DNA of 64,000 nucleotides, taken from NCBI GenBank assembly GCA_947085815.1, contig CAMTXU010000024.1, positions 7,027-71,026 of the forward strand, given 5' to 3'. The stretch is from Fen-1258 sp947085815 (GTDB taxonomy: Bacteria > Bacteroidota > Ignavibacteria > Ignavibacteriales > Melioribacteraceae). The position numbers were made by a program, and so were the translations under genes. The stretch's first letter is position 1; each line of letters starts with the position of its first letter. Shown here piece after piece: positions 26,336 through 34,309 of the stretch. Under the pieces are notes generated by a model, which saw only the letters and a program-made list of their open reading frames with translations, did not search any database and had not been told where the DNA came from.

Positions 26336-27279
26336 ACATTTTACGGTTAACTCTTATTTGGATCCTATTTTCTTCCGCCTTTGTGACGGCTCAGAGCATA
26401 TCGGTAAGTGCCACTACAGATACAACTATTTATAAGGTCGGTGATTTCATTAAATATCAAATTGAAATTACACATGATAAGGGATTAACAACATTTTTAC
26501 CTGCAGTAAAAGACAGCATAAAAACACTCGAGTATATTCAAACTTTACCGGCGGAGAAAAAAGAAGTTGGTAATAAAATTATTGAACGGTACAATTTTAT
26601 TTTTTCAAAATACGATTCAGCTCAAGTAACAATTCCTTCGGTATTAATTGAGTATGTGGATGTGGGCGGCTCAACTCGTAAATCCATCAGAACAAATCCG
26701 ATTACAATAACTGTTAGAACAATTCCTGTTAATGTTCAAGAAGACATTAGGGATGTGAAAGAACCACTGAAACTTCCATTAAACTGGTTTCTGATTGGAT
26801 TGATTGTTATAGGAATTTTTGTATTACTGGTTGCTGCTTATTTTCTGTACCGATATTACAAAAAGAAAAATGCGTTGAAGGAGAATATTATCCCCGAGGT
26901 TAAAATTCCACCTCACGAAATTGCACTGGCAAAGCTTTCGGAACTTGAACATAAAAAACTGTGGCAGAATGGATTTGTGAAAGACTATCATAGCGAAGTT
27001 ACTGAGATTGTGCGCCAATATTTTGAGGATAGATTCAATTTCCGCGCACTTGAAATGACATCTGCAGAAATCTTAGCCGTTCTCAGTTACATGGAGGAAG
27101 GAAAGAAGGTGGTTGAAATATCTGATAGTTTTTTTAGCAACGCAGATCTTGTAAAGTTTGCAAAGTTTGAACCGATGCCTAAAGTGAATGAAGAGATGAT
27201 GAAACAGGGTTATGATATTGTCAATCAAACTATTCTCGTACCGCAACCTCAGATTGTGAGTGAGGAGAAAAATGTTTAG
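26329..27279 (+). CDS. Single-span membrane protein of the Bat operon, BatD-like
   Basis: A 316-residue protein with an N-terminal signal peptide (ending near VTAQS), a beta-rich periplasmic region of about 120 residues resembling the first domain of BatD, one membrane span (FLIGLIVIGIFVLLVAAYFLY), and a cytoplasmic helical tail of about 130 residues. The tail recalls DUF4381-type proteins found in Bat clusters. It overlaps DUF58 by 7 bases and BatA by 8 bases. It probably presents vWA proteins at the inner membrane, but its exact role is unknown. Confidence 0.8.
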   Translation: MVNILRLTLIWILFSSAFVTAQSISVSATTDTTIYKVGDFIKYQIEITHDKGLTTFLPAVKDSIKTLEYIQTLPAEKKEVGNKIIERYNFIFSKYDSAQVTIPSVLIEYVDVGGSTRKSIRTNPITITVRTIPVNVQEDIRDVKEPLKLPLNWFLIGLIVIGIFVLLVAAYFLYRYYKKKNALKENIIPEVKIPPHEIALAKLSELEHKKLWQNGFVKDYHSEVTEIVRQYFEDRFNFRALEMTSAEILAVLSYMEEGKKVVEISDSFFSNADLVKFAKFEPMPKVNEEMMKQGYDIVNQTILVPQPQIVSEEKNV

Positions 27280-28267
27280 TAATATAACATTTGCTTATCC
27301 ATTTGTATTATTATTGCTTTTGCTTGTTCCCGCGCTCGCATACTGGTATTGGAAAAAACGCGATGCTATTTCTCCCAGTTTTGCTTTTTCATCATTGCAA
27401 ATTTTTGGTAGAATTCCAAAAACTTTAAAAGAAAAACTCGCGCATCTTCCCGCTTGGTTAAAAATTACAGCACTCGCTTTTTTTATTGTAGCAGCAGCAC
27501 GTCCTCAAACTTTTTCGAGCGGGGAGAATTTTTACGCTGAAGGAATTGATATTGCAATGGTGCTCGATATTTCGGGAAGTATGTTAGCAGAAGATTTTAA
27601 GCCAAACCGTGTTGACGCCGCAAAAAAAGTAATTGATGAGTTTATTGCAGGAAGAACAAACGATAAAATTGGTCTTGTAGTTTTTTCCGGGGAAAGTTTT
27701 ACGCAATGTCCGTTAACAATCGATTACTCAGTACTGCGTAATCTTCTTAAAGAGATTCGTACAGGAATGATTGAGGATGGAACCGCGATAGGCAACGCAA
27801 TTGCAAATGGCGTAAATAGACTTAAGGACAGCAAAGCAAAAAGTAAAGTAATGATATTGCTAACTGACGGTGTAAACAATCGCGGTGAAATTGATCCTTT
27901 GACAGCAGCGCAAATAGCTCAAAAATTTGGGATAAGAATTTACACAGTTGGCGTTGGAACAATTGGTGAAGCTCCATATCCATTTCAAACTCCTTTTGGA
28001 ATCCGTTATCAAATGGTGCCGGTGGAGATAGATGAAAATATACTTAAACAAATATCCGGAATAACCGGCGGGAAATATTTCAGGGCTACTGATAACAGAA
28101 AGCTGGTTCAGATTTATGAAGAAATTGACCGTTTAGAAAAAACACGTGTTGAGGTTACTTCATATAGAAATGCCAAAGAACTATTTTACAATTGGGCGTT
28201 CATAGGATTGTTTCTTTTACTCATAGACCTCGGATTATCGAGGACATACTTGAGGAAACTACCTTAA
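27272..28267 (+). CDS. batA: BatA, membrane-anchored vWA protein
   Basis: A 331-residue inner-membrane protein with two N-terminal membrane spans, a vWA domain (MIDAS DISGSM near residue 97, then TQCPLTIDY, DGTAIGNAIANG and LTDGVNNRGE), and a C-terminal span (WAFIGLFLLLIDLGL). The ATG at 27272 is preferred over a GTG at 27260, because GAGGAG sits 4-5 bases before it. It overlaps the previous gene by 8 bases. In Bacteroides the Bat proteins support oxygen tolerance; the mechanism is not settled. Confidence 0.92.
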   Translation: MFSNITFAYPFVLLLLLLVPALAYWYWKKRDAISPSFAFSSLQIFGRIPKTLKEKLAHLPAWLKITALAFFIVAAARPQTFSSGENFYAEGIDIAMVLDISGSMLAEDFKPNRVDAAKKVIDEFIAGRTNDKIGLVVFSGESFTQCPLTIDYSVLRNLLKEIRTGMIEDGTAIGNAIANGVNRLKDSKAKSKVMILLTDGVNNRGEIDPLTAAQIAQKFGIRIYTVGVGTIGEAPYPFQTPFGIRYQMVPVEIDENILKQISGITGGKYFRATDNRKLVQIYEEIDRLEKTRVEVTSYRNAKELFYNWAFIGLFLLLIDLGLSRTYLRKLP

Positions 28268-28277
28268 AAGAATTTAG

Positions 28278-28301
28278 AATTGAGAATGGATAATTGAGAA
28301 T
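28278..28301 (+). repeat. Short direct repeat between batA and batB
   Basis: AATTGAGAAT occurs at 28278-28287 and 28292-28301, a 14-base period, within the 86-bp gap between batA and batB. Similar AATTGAGAAT phrases are frequent between genes in related genomes. No function is apparent. Confidence 0.4.
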
Positions 28302-28353
28302 TGCATCTATAAAAATAATCAAAGAAAATTGTTAATTAATAAATGAAAATAAA

Positions 28354-29397
28354 TTGATACGTTTTGCAAATAGTGAATATCTTTACCTGCTCTGGCTGAT
28401 ACCGGTATTAGTTGCGCTCTATTGGTTTACAATGCAGAAGCAGAATAAAATTCTTCAAAAATTTGCAGGTGTTAAAATGCACGATGTGTTGTTTCCATTG
28501 AGAAGCAGACTGAAAGCATCGGTGAAATTCGGAATTACGCTCTTCGCGATTGTTTTAATAATAATCGCTCTTGCCAACCCACAAGTCGGGACAAAAATTG
28601 AGGATATGAAACAGATAGGAATTGAAGTTTACATATTACTCGATGTTTCCAAAAGCATGGGCGCGGAGGATATAAAACCGAGCCGTTTGGAAAAAGCAAA
28701 ATTTGAAATCGCAAAACTAATTCAAAAATTACAGGGCGATAAAATTGGTTTAATTGTATTCGCGGGGCAAGCGTTCATTCAATTTCCATTAACGTCGGAT
28801 TACTCTGCGGCAAATTTATTCTTAAATGCAGTTGATTTTAATTCTGTGCCTCAGCCCGGAACTGCAATTGGACCTGCCATAGATCTTGCGCTTAAATCGT
28901 TTCGCTATGATGATGGAACTAAGAAGGCTATTGTAGTAATTACAGACGGTGAAGATCATGAAGGAAGCATCGAATCGGCACTCGACGAAGCCAAATCCAA
29001 AGAGGTTTCAATTTATTCAATCGGGTTCGGTTCGCCGGCTGGTGTTCCTATCCCGGTTTACGATGAATCCGGTGTTCAGCGCGGTTACAAGAAAGATAAC
29101 GAAGGCAATATTGTTCTGACGAAACTTGACGAAAATATTTTGAAGACAATTTCGGAAAAAACCGACGGGAAATATTATAGAGGAACTAACACTGAGGATG
29201 AGCTTGAATCGATTTACAATGATCTGGCTAAAATCCAGCAGTCCGAATTCGGTTCCAAAAGAATCACCGAATACGAGGATAGATTTTACTATTTCTTATT
29301 TCCTGCAATTTTCATATTAATTGGTGAATTTTTTATTTCATCAAATAAATCAATATGGCTCGCTAGATTCGAGAAGTTACGCGAGGTGAAAAAATGA
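28354..29397 (+). CDS. batB: BatB, membrane-anchored vWA protein
   Basis: A 347-residue paralogue of BatA with the same layout: N-terminal span, vWA domain with MIDAS DVSKSMG near residue 96 (Ser-Lys-Ser in place of Ser-Gly-Ser), ITDGEDHEG, and a C-terminal span near 315-333. The start is TTG: the family opening RFANSEYLYLLWLIP begins there, and an upstream ATG is stopped at once. No clear ribosome site is seen. It ends in an ATGA overlap with batC. Confidence 0.92.
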   Translation: MIRFANSEYLYLLWLIPVLVALYWFTMQKQNKILQKFAGVKMHDVLFPLRSRLKASVKFGITLFAIVLIIIALANPQVGTKIEDMKQIGIEVYILLDVSKSMGAEDIKPSRLEKAKFEIAKLIQKLQGDKIGLIVFAGQAFIQFPLTSDYSAANLFLNAVDFNSVPQPGTAIGPAIDLALKSFRYDDGTKKAIVVITDGEDHEGSIESALDEAKSKEVSIYSIGFGSPAGVPIPVYDESGVQRGYKKDNEGNIVLTKLDENILKTISEKTDGKYYRGTNTEDELESIYNDLAKIQQSEFGSKRITEYEDRFYYFLFPAIFILIGEFFISSNKSIWLARFEKLREVKK

Positions 29398-30083
29398 TGA
29401 AGAGAAGTATATTCATTTTGGGAGTTTTGTTAATTTTTACAAATACTTTTGCTCAGAGTAAGAGAGAATTAAATAATGATGGTGTAGATCTTTACAAAAC
29501 TAAAAAATTTGCCGATGCCGAGGTGAAATTCAAAAAAGGATTGGAAAAAGACCCGGAAATGTTTCAAGGACATTTTAATCTTGGCGATGCATATTACAAA
29601 CAGGGTCGTTTTGATGAGGCGATTCAATCATACAAAAATTCTTTGCAGTTTACCGAAGATAAAGAGAACTATTCCAAAGTTTATCATAACATCGGAAATT
29701 CTTTGTTGAAGCAGCAGAAATATCAAGAGAGTATTGGCGCTTATAAAAACTCGTTAAAACAAAACCCGGATGATCTTGAAACCAAATACAATCTTTCTTA
29801 TGCTTTGAATATGATGAAACAAGATCAGCAAAAAAACAAGAATGATAAAAACAAAGACAAGAATAAAGATCAGCAGAAGGATCAGCAACAGCAGAATCAA
29901 GATCAGAAAGATCAAAATAAAGACAAACAGCAAAATCAGCAGCAGCAACAACAGCAGAAAAATCAAATATCAAAAGAGGAAGCCCAGCGGATTTTAGAGG
30001 CTCTGAAAAACAATGAAACAAATACCCAGAAGAAATTGCGCAAGGTGAAGGGTAAACCGGTTACAACAGATAAAGATTGGTGA
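29394..30083 (+). CDS. batC: BatC, TPR protein with Q/N/K/D-rich tail
   Basis: A 229-residue exported protein with a signal peptide (ending near FAQS) and three TPR units (about 25-130: YKTKKFADAEVKFKKGL, FNLGDAYYKQGRFDEAI, HNIGNSLLKQQKYQESI). A low-complexity segment of about 45 residues rich in Gln, Asn, Lys and Asp follows (29818-29964). The conserved end has EEAQRILEALKNNE. It overlaps batB by 4 bases (ATGA), with GAGGTG upstream. It is probably periplasmic and holds Bat proteins together. Confidence 0.9.
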   Translation: MMKRSIFILGVLLIFTNTFAQSKRELNNDGVDLYKTKKFADAEVKFKKGLEKDPEMFQGHFNLGDAYYKQGRFDEAIQSYKNSLQFTEDKENYSKVYHNIGNSLLKQQKYQESIGAYKNSLKQNPDDLETKYNLSYALNMMKQDQQKNKNDKNKDKNKDQQKDQQQQNQDQKDQNKDKQQNQQQQQQQKNQISKEEAQRILEALKNNETNTQKKLRKVKGKPVTTDKDW

Positions 30084-30146
30084 TTCTTTAGTATTCAGTC
30101 ATCAATTATTTGTAATCAGTAACTAGAATCAAGTATCGAGAATGAG

Positions 30147-31988
30147 ATGTTAAAAAGTAAATCAAAAATTATTTTAATACCGGCAATAGTTATTCTGTTA
30201 ACGGTGCTTGCACAATCAGCTGGCGCACAACAGTTCGGAGCTTCCGTTGATAAAACTACCGTAGGAGAGTATGAGCGATTTCAAATCTATTTTACATTTG
30301 AAGGGGGAGATGTAAACGGATTGAGTAATTTACGTCCTCCAGCATTTACCGGATTTAGAGTTTTGAGCGGACCCAATCAATCGAGTAGTATGCAATTTAT
30401 TAACGGAAAAGTTTCAGGGTCGATGATATTCTCTTATATCTTACAACCGGCATCAATTGGTGAATTTACAATTGGCTCCGCGTCGGTGGATCTTGGAGGA
30501 AAAACTTATAATACTCAGCCGATTAAAGTTCGGGTTGAGAAGGGAACGCCTCAGCAGCAAAAAGAAAGTTCCGGAGGATACTCGCAAGAGGAACTTGGCA
30601 AAAATGTTTTCATTATTGCGGAAGCAAATAAAACCAGAGCGCTTCTGGGAGAACAGATAACCGTTACATATAAACTCTATACTAAATTGAATATTGCGTC
30701 GCCCCAAATTTCCAGACTTCCTTCATATGAAGGATTCTGGGCGGAAGAAGTCGGCCCGATTCAAAATATTAATTTTGAGATCGCAATGCATAACGGCGAA
30801 CGTTTCCGAGTTGCTAAGATTAAACAGGTTGCTCTCTTTGCATCCAAAACGGGCACACTCTCTGTAACTCCCTTTGAATTGAATGTTCCCGTGATTGTTA
30901 AAAAGAAAAAGTCCGGCAACGATATCTTTGATGAATTTTTCAACGATTCATTTTTTGGAAAGACAGAAACGGTCGAATTTCCCGCACGGTCTAATACAAT
31001 TAAAGTTACTGTGGATCCTCTTCCCGCAAACGCTCCCTCCTCATTTAACGGAGCTGTCGGCGATTTTAATTTCAAAGCTGAGGTTGATCGAAAAGATGTT
31101 GTTACTAATGAGAGTCTGACTCTCCGGTTAACTATCGGCGGCAATGGTAATTTGAAACTCTTAAAAATCCCCGAACCGCAATTGCCAACAGGTTTTGAAA
31201 AGTATGAACCTAAAACCGTGGAGAACATCAACCGCGGAGCTGTAATCTCTGGACAAAAAATTGTAGACTATCTGATCGTACCCCGCAACTCTGGCGAAAA
31301 AGAAATTCCACCGATTGAATTTACTTATTTCAATCCATCTGCGCGAAGATATGTTACCGTTAAATCCCCGGCGTTTAATATTAAAGTTAGACAGGGTATT
31401 GCGGGTAATGAAACCGCGTCTCAAGGATTTGTTAGAGAGGATATAAAACTGCTAAGTGAGGATATTCGATTTATCAAGACCTCTGATTTTAATTTTGAAC
31501 CGCGGCAGGAGATTGAACTTATTAAACCCTGGTTCTGGATTTCGATGATACTTCCTCTCTTCAGTTTAATTGGCGCAGTTGTTTTTAAGAGAAGGCATGA
31601 TAAACTTTCCGGTAATGTTCAGTTGATGCGTTATCAAAAAGCAGAGAAAGCAGCACGTAAGAGATTGAAGTTGGCCAAAGTGGCACTCGATAAAAATGAT
31701 ACTCCAAATTTCTATTCCGAATTATCTTTAGCTCTATTCGGTTATCTCGAAGATAAACTTGGAATTCAGAAATCCGAGTTTACACTCGATGGTGCTGTTG
31801 AAAAACTTTCGAATAGAAATGTTGATTCAACTTTGATCGACCGTGTAAAACGGATTGCCGAAAAATGCGAGTATGCCCGTTTTGCCCCGGAAGGTGAATC
31901 ATCAGCAGTCGCACCTGATTTTTATGATGAAGCTGTGAAAGTTATTGTTGAAGTTGATTCTTCAGTTGATGCCAGGAGGAAACGATGA
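30147..31988 (+). CDS. batD: BatD, oxygen-tolerance protein
   Basis: A 613-residue protein with a signal peptide (ending near AGAQQF), a long periplasmic region of about four beta domains carrying the family phrases FRVLSGPNQSSSMQFINGK and VTYKLYTK, one membrane span near residue 460-480 (WFWISMILPLFSLIGAVVF), and a helical cytoplasmic tail. The tail (about 495-610) resembles the end of the 26329 gene product. It is separated from batC by 63 bp and overlaps batE by 4 bases (ATGA). Confidence 0.92.
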   Translation: MLKSKSKIILIPAIVILLTVLAQSAGAQQFGASVDKTTVGEYERFQIYFTFEGGDVNGLSNLRPPAFTGFRVLSGPNQSSSMQFINGKVSGSMIFSYILQPASIGEFTIGSASVDLGGKTYNTQPIKVRVEKGTPQQQKESSGGYSQEELGKNVFIIAEANKTRALLGEQITVTYKLYTKLNIASPQISRLPSYEGFWAEEVGPIQNINFEIAMHNGERFRVAKIKQVALFASKTGTLSVTPFELNVPVIVKKKKSGNDIFDEFFNDSFFGKTETVEFPARSNTIKVTVDPLPANAPSSFNGAVGDFNFKAEVDRKDVVTNESLTLRLTIGGNGNLKLLKIPEPQLPTGFEKYEPKTVENINRGAVISGQKIVDYLIVPRNSGEKEIPPIEFTYFNPSARRYVTVKSPAFNIKVRQGIAGNETASQGFVREDIKLLSEDIRFIKTSDFNFEPRQEIELIKPWFWISMILPLFSLIGAVVFKRRHDKLSGNVQLMRYQKAEKAARKRLKLAKVALDKNDTPNFYSELSLALFGYLEDKLGIQKSEFTLDGAVEKLSNRNVDSTLIDRVKRIAEKCEYARFAPEGESSAVAPDFYDEAVKVIVEVDSSVDARRKR

Positions 31989-32839
31989 AATTAATTCTGA
32001 GGAACCCCGCTTACAGCGGGATTAACTCCGTGACGAAGAATCTCCAACAATCAAATGCATCGAGATTCTTCATACCGGTTTCATCAAGATTCAGAATGAC
32101 AATTTTAGTTGTTCTATTTATGACTACAAATTTGTTAGCACAATCTCCGGATGAATTAATGAAGACTGGTAACAAATATTATCAGAAGGGAAATTATGAG
32201 CTAGCGATTGAGTCATATCAAAAAATATTAGGACAAGGATTTGAAAGCGGCGCGACATATTATAATCTCGGTAACACATATTTCAAAACAGGTAAACTTG
32301 GTTATGCAATCTACAGCTACGAAAAAGGATTGAAGATAGAACCTAACGATGAGGACTTAGCTTACAATCTCAAAATTGCTAATTCTAGAACGGTGGATAA
32401 AATTTCACAATTGCCAAAATTGTTCATCGTTTCCTGGTGGGAAGAACTGGTGACATCATTAAATATTACGGGCTGGTCGTTTGTCGTTATGATTATTTTT
32501 TGGATATTATTAGGAAGCATTTCTATTTATTTGTTCTCTCGCCGCGCGAAGCTGCAGAGATTATCATTCCTGACCGGTTCAATTTCTCTTTCGATGCTCA
32601 TTGTTGCGGCAGTCATATTTTTTGCACGTGTTAATAGAGAAGCCGCAACCGACTATGGAATTTTGTTGGAGCCAACATATTCAGTTAAAGTTTCGCCGGA
32701 TATAAAAAGCAACGATGCGTTTGTAATTCATGAAGGAATAAAATTCGCGCTTGAGGACCATGTTAATAACTGGTCTAAGATTCGTTTGATAGATGGTAAA
32801 GTTGGCTGGGTTCAGAAAAATGTATTTGGGCAGATCTAA
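31985..32839 (+). CDS. batE: BatE, TPR/SH3 protein with repeat-derived N-terminal extension
   Basis: A 284-residue protein with TPR units (GNKYYQKGNYELAIESY, YNLGNTYFKTGKLGYAI), two membrane spans near 155-215, and a C-terminal SH3-like domain (IKFALEDHVNNWSKIRLIDGKVGWVQ). AGGAGG lies 5 bases before this ATG, so translation should start here. However, codons 6-38 coincide with a dispersed GTCATT-type repeat read in reverse (32000-32100), and the signal-like stretch TILVVLFMTTNLLAQ follows it. Met38 (32096) is the next ATG. The original gene probably ran from MKLIL straight into VVLFMTTNLLAQ. Confidence 0.88.
   Translation: MKLILRNPAYSGINSVTKNLQQSNASRFFIPVSSRFRMTILVVLFMTTNLLAQSPDELMKTGNKYYQKGNYELAIESYQKILGQGFESGATYYNLGNTYFKTGKLGYAIYSYEKGLKIEPNDEDLAYNLKIANSRTVDKISQLPKLFIVSWWEELVTSLNITGWSFVVMIIFWILLGSISIYLFSRRAKLQRLSFLTGSISLSMLIVAAVIFFARVNREAATDYGILLEPTYSVKVSPDIKSNDAFVIHEGIKFALEDHVNNWSKIRLIDGKVGWVQKNVFGQI
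32000..32100 (-). repeat. GTCATT-type repeat inserted inside batE
   Basis: Read on the minus strand it starts GTCATTCTGAATCTTG, contains GAAGAATCTC and GGAGATTCTTCGTCAC, and ends with a CCCGCT-GTA-AGCGGG hairpin. This is the same type of element seen between genes elsewhere in the window. Its length, about 100-102 bp, keeps the batE frame open. Confidence 0.75.
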
Positions 32840-33977
32840 TTTGGATAATACTCAAGCAAAAAAATACAGCAATACAAAACTCGTTTTAGGAATATCCGAA
32901 GCAGTCGCCTCATTCACTCTTCTATTACTATTTGTATGGCTTGGATTTAGTGCACGTCTCGAAAATTATTTACGCATATCACTATCGAATGATTATTTAA
33001 TACTGCTTATATATGTACTTGTATTAGGATTTATTTCTGCAATTATTTTTGCCCCGCTAAATTATTATGCCGGTTTTTATCTTGAGCACAAATACAATCT
33101 CTCAAACCAGACATTTTGGAAATGGGTCTGGGAAGGAACAAAAGGAACATTAGTTGGGGCTGTAATAGGATTGCCGTTGCTTCTACTTTTTTATTATGTG
33201 CTGAGAATTTTTGGTTTAATGTGGTGGCTTCCATTTGCAGTATTGATGTTTATTTTCTCGGTGGTGCTTGCTCAAATTTTACCGGTTATAATTCTGCCAA
33301 TCTTCTATAAAATTACTCCTATTGAGAATGAAGGATTGAAAAAAAGAATTGTTGGATTGAGCAAAGATGCCGGTTTGAAAGTTGAGAATGTTTTCAAATT
33401 CAACATGAGTAAAAACACTAAAAAAGCAAACGCGGCATTTACAGGTCTCGGCAAAACTAAACGAATTCTCCTTGGCGATACACTTTTAGATAATTATTCA
33501 GATGACGAGATTGAAACGGTCATAGCTCACGAACTTGGACATTATAAGAAGCGGCACATAATTAAAAACATTGCTATAGGAACAATTTCAAGTTTTGCAA
33601 CTTTTTTTCTAATTGCCATATTGCATAGATTATCATTGAGCTGGTTTGGCTTTACGAGTATAACTCAAATTTCTTCACTGCCTATTCTTGCTCTCTGGGG
33701 AGCTTTAATTGGGATGATTCAAACACCAATTTCAAATTTTATTTCTAGAAAATTTGAATATGAGGCAGATGAATATGCCATAGCCTCGACGAATAAAACC
33801 GAAGCCTTTATAAGTACTTTAAATAAATTAACCGATCAGAATTTGAGCGACCGTGAACCTCATCCTCTGATAGAGTGGATGTTCTACAGCCATCCCTCAA
33901 TCAAAAATAGAATCGCTTCTTTGCAATCAAGGGTATCTCTACGAGCTTCTCACGAAGTGATGTCCGAAGGCACATAG
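32820..33977 (+). CDS. M48-family (Ste24-like) membrane metalloprotease
   Basis: A 385-residue inner-membrane protease. The zinc site is HELGH in VIAHELGHYKKRH, and the third ligand lies in FEYEADEYA about 75 residues later. Around six to seven membrane spans are visible. The layout matches CAAX-processing Ste24 homologues rather than HtpX. The start is uncertain: ATG 32820 overlaps batE by 20 bases, TTG 32841 is just after it, and neither has a clear ribosome site. The last 15 or so residues (from VSLRASHEV) are encoded by an inverted repeat and are probably not original. Confidence 0.88.
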   Translation: MYLGRSNLDNTQAKKYSNTKLVLGISEAVASFTLLLLFVWLGFSARLENYLRISLSNDYLILLIYVLVLGFISAIIFAPLNYYAGFYLEHKYNLSNQTFWKWVWEGTKGTLVGAVIGLPLLLLFYYVLRIFGLMWWLPFAVLMFIFSVVLAQILPVIILPIFYKITPIENEGLKKRIVGLSKDAGLKVENVFKFNMSKNTKKANAAFTGLGKTKRILLGDTLLDNYSDDEIETVIAHELGHYKKRHIIKNIAIGTISSFATFFLIAILHRLSLSWFGFTSITQISSLPILALWGALIGMIQTPISNFISRKFEYEADEYAIASTNKTEAFISTLNKLTDQNLSDREPHPLIEWMFYSHPSIKNRIASLQSRVSLRASHEVMSEGT

Positions 33978-34010
33978 TGCTCCTACGGAGACTCCTTACG
34001 GAGGATACCC
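33931..34010. repeat. Inverted-repeat element forming the M48 protease tail
   Basis: The ends GGGTATC (33931-33937) and GATACCC (34004-34010) are inverted, with further partial pairing inside. The interior has TGTCCGAAGG, shared with family A, and two small dyads (CTCC-TAC-GGAG and CTCC-TTAC-GGAG). The first half is translated as the protease C-terminus, and the stop codon TAG lies within it. Confidence 0.6.
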
Positions 34011-34309
34011 AAAAAGCTAATCTGTAACAACCTGCTTGCTGAGTCTGTTGCGCAACCTTAACATGGTCATTTCGAACCCAATTTATTGGGTGAGAAATCT
34101 TTCTTGCTATGTAAATTAAGACTTTTCACTTCGTTCGAGGTGACACCAATGCGTTCTGCAACACGCTCTGCCGGCAAGTCTGTTTTAACCTGTTTTATCC
34201 GTGTCCTATTTTTAAAAAATGTTTTTAGAGATGCCCTTAACAACTTCGCACTTACAAAATTGATTTTATTACTTATATTTGCAATGAATCAACAACAAAC
34301 TCATTGTAA
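33978..34309. other. Intergenic region with terminal-inverted-repeat element
   Basis: 332 bp after the M48 gene. It includes the end of one inverted repeat (to 34010) and a second element (34041-34168). A TATATTTG box at 34274-34281, about 30 bp before the next start, fits the -7 box of Bacteroidetes promoters, but no -33 box stands at the right distance. No gene is seen. Confidence 0.5.
34041..34168. repeat. Terminal-inverted-repeat element with GTCATTTCGA core
   Basis: A 128-bp element with ends GAGTCTGTTGCGCAAC and, inverted, GTTCTGCAACACGCTC. The core 34066-34144 begins GTCATTTCGAAC and ends GTTCGAGGTGAC, with GAGAAATCTTT inside. The core matches those at 21425-21501 and 17091-17152 although the outer ends differ. 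Confidence 0.7.

Noticed and set aside
29818..29964. CAG/AAA-rich segment in batC as a microsatellite or CRISPR-like array
   Set aside because: It encodes an in-frame Gln/Asn/Lys/Asp linker with irregular units. There are no spacers or regular repeats.
29650..30021. Long minus-strand open frames opposite batC
   Set aside because: They are shadows of the low-complexity Gln/Lys/Asp codons of batC; the translated sequences are biased (poly-Leu/Ile) and have no start context.
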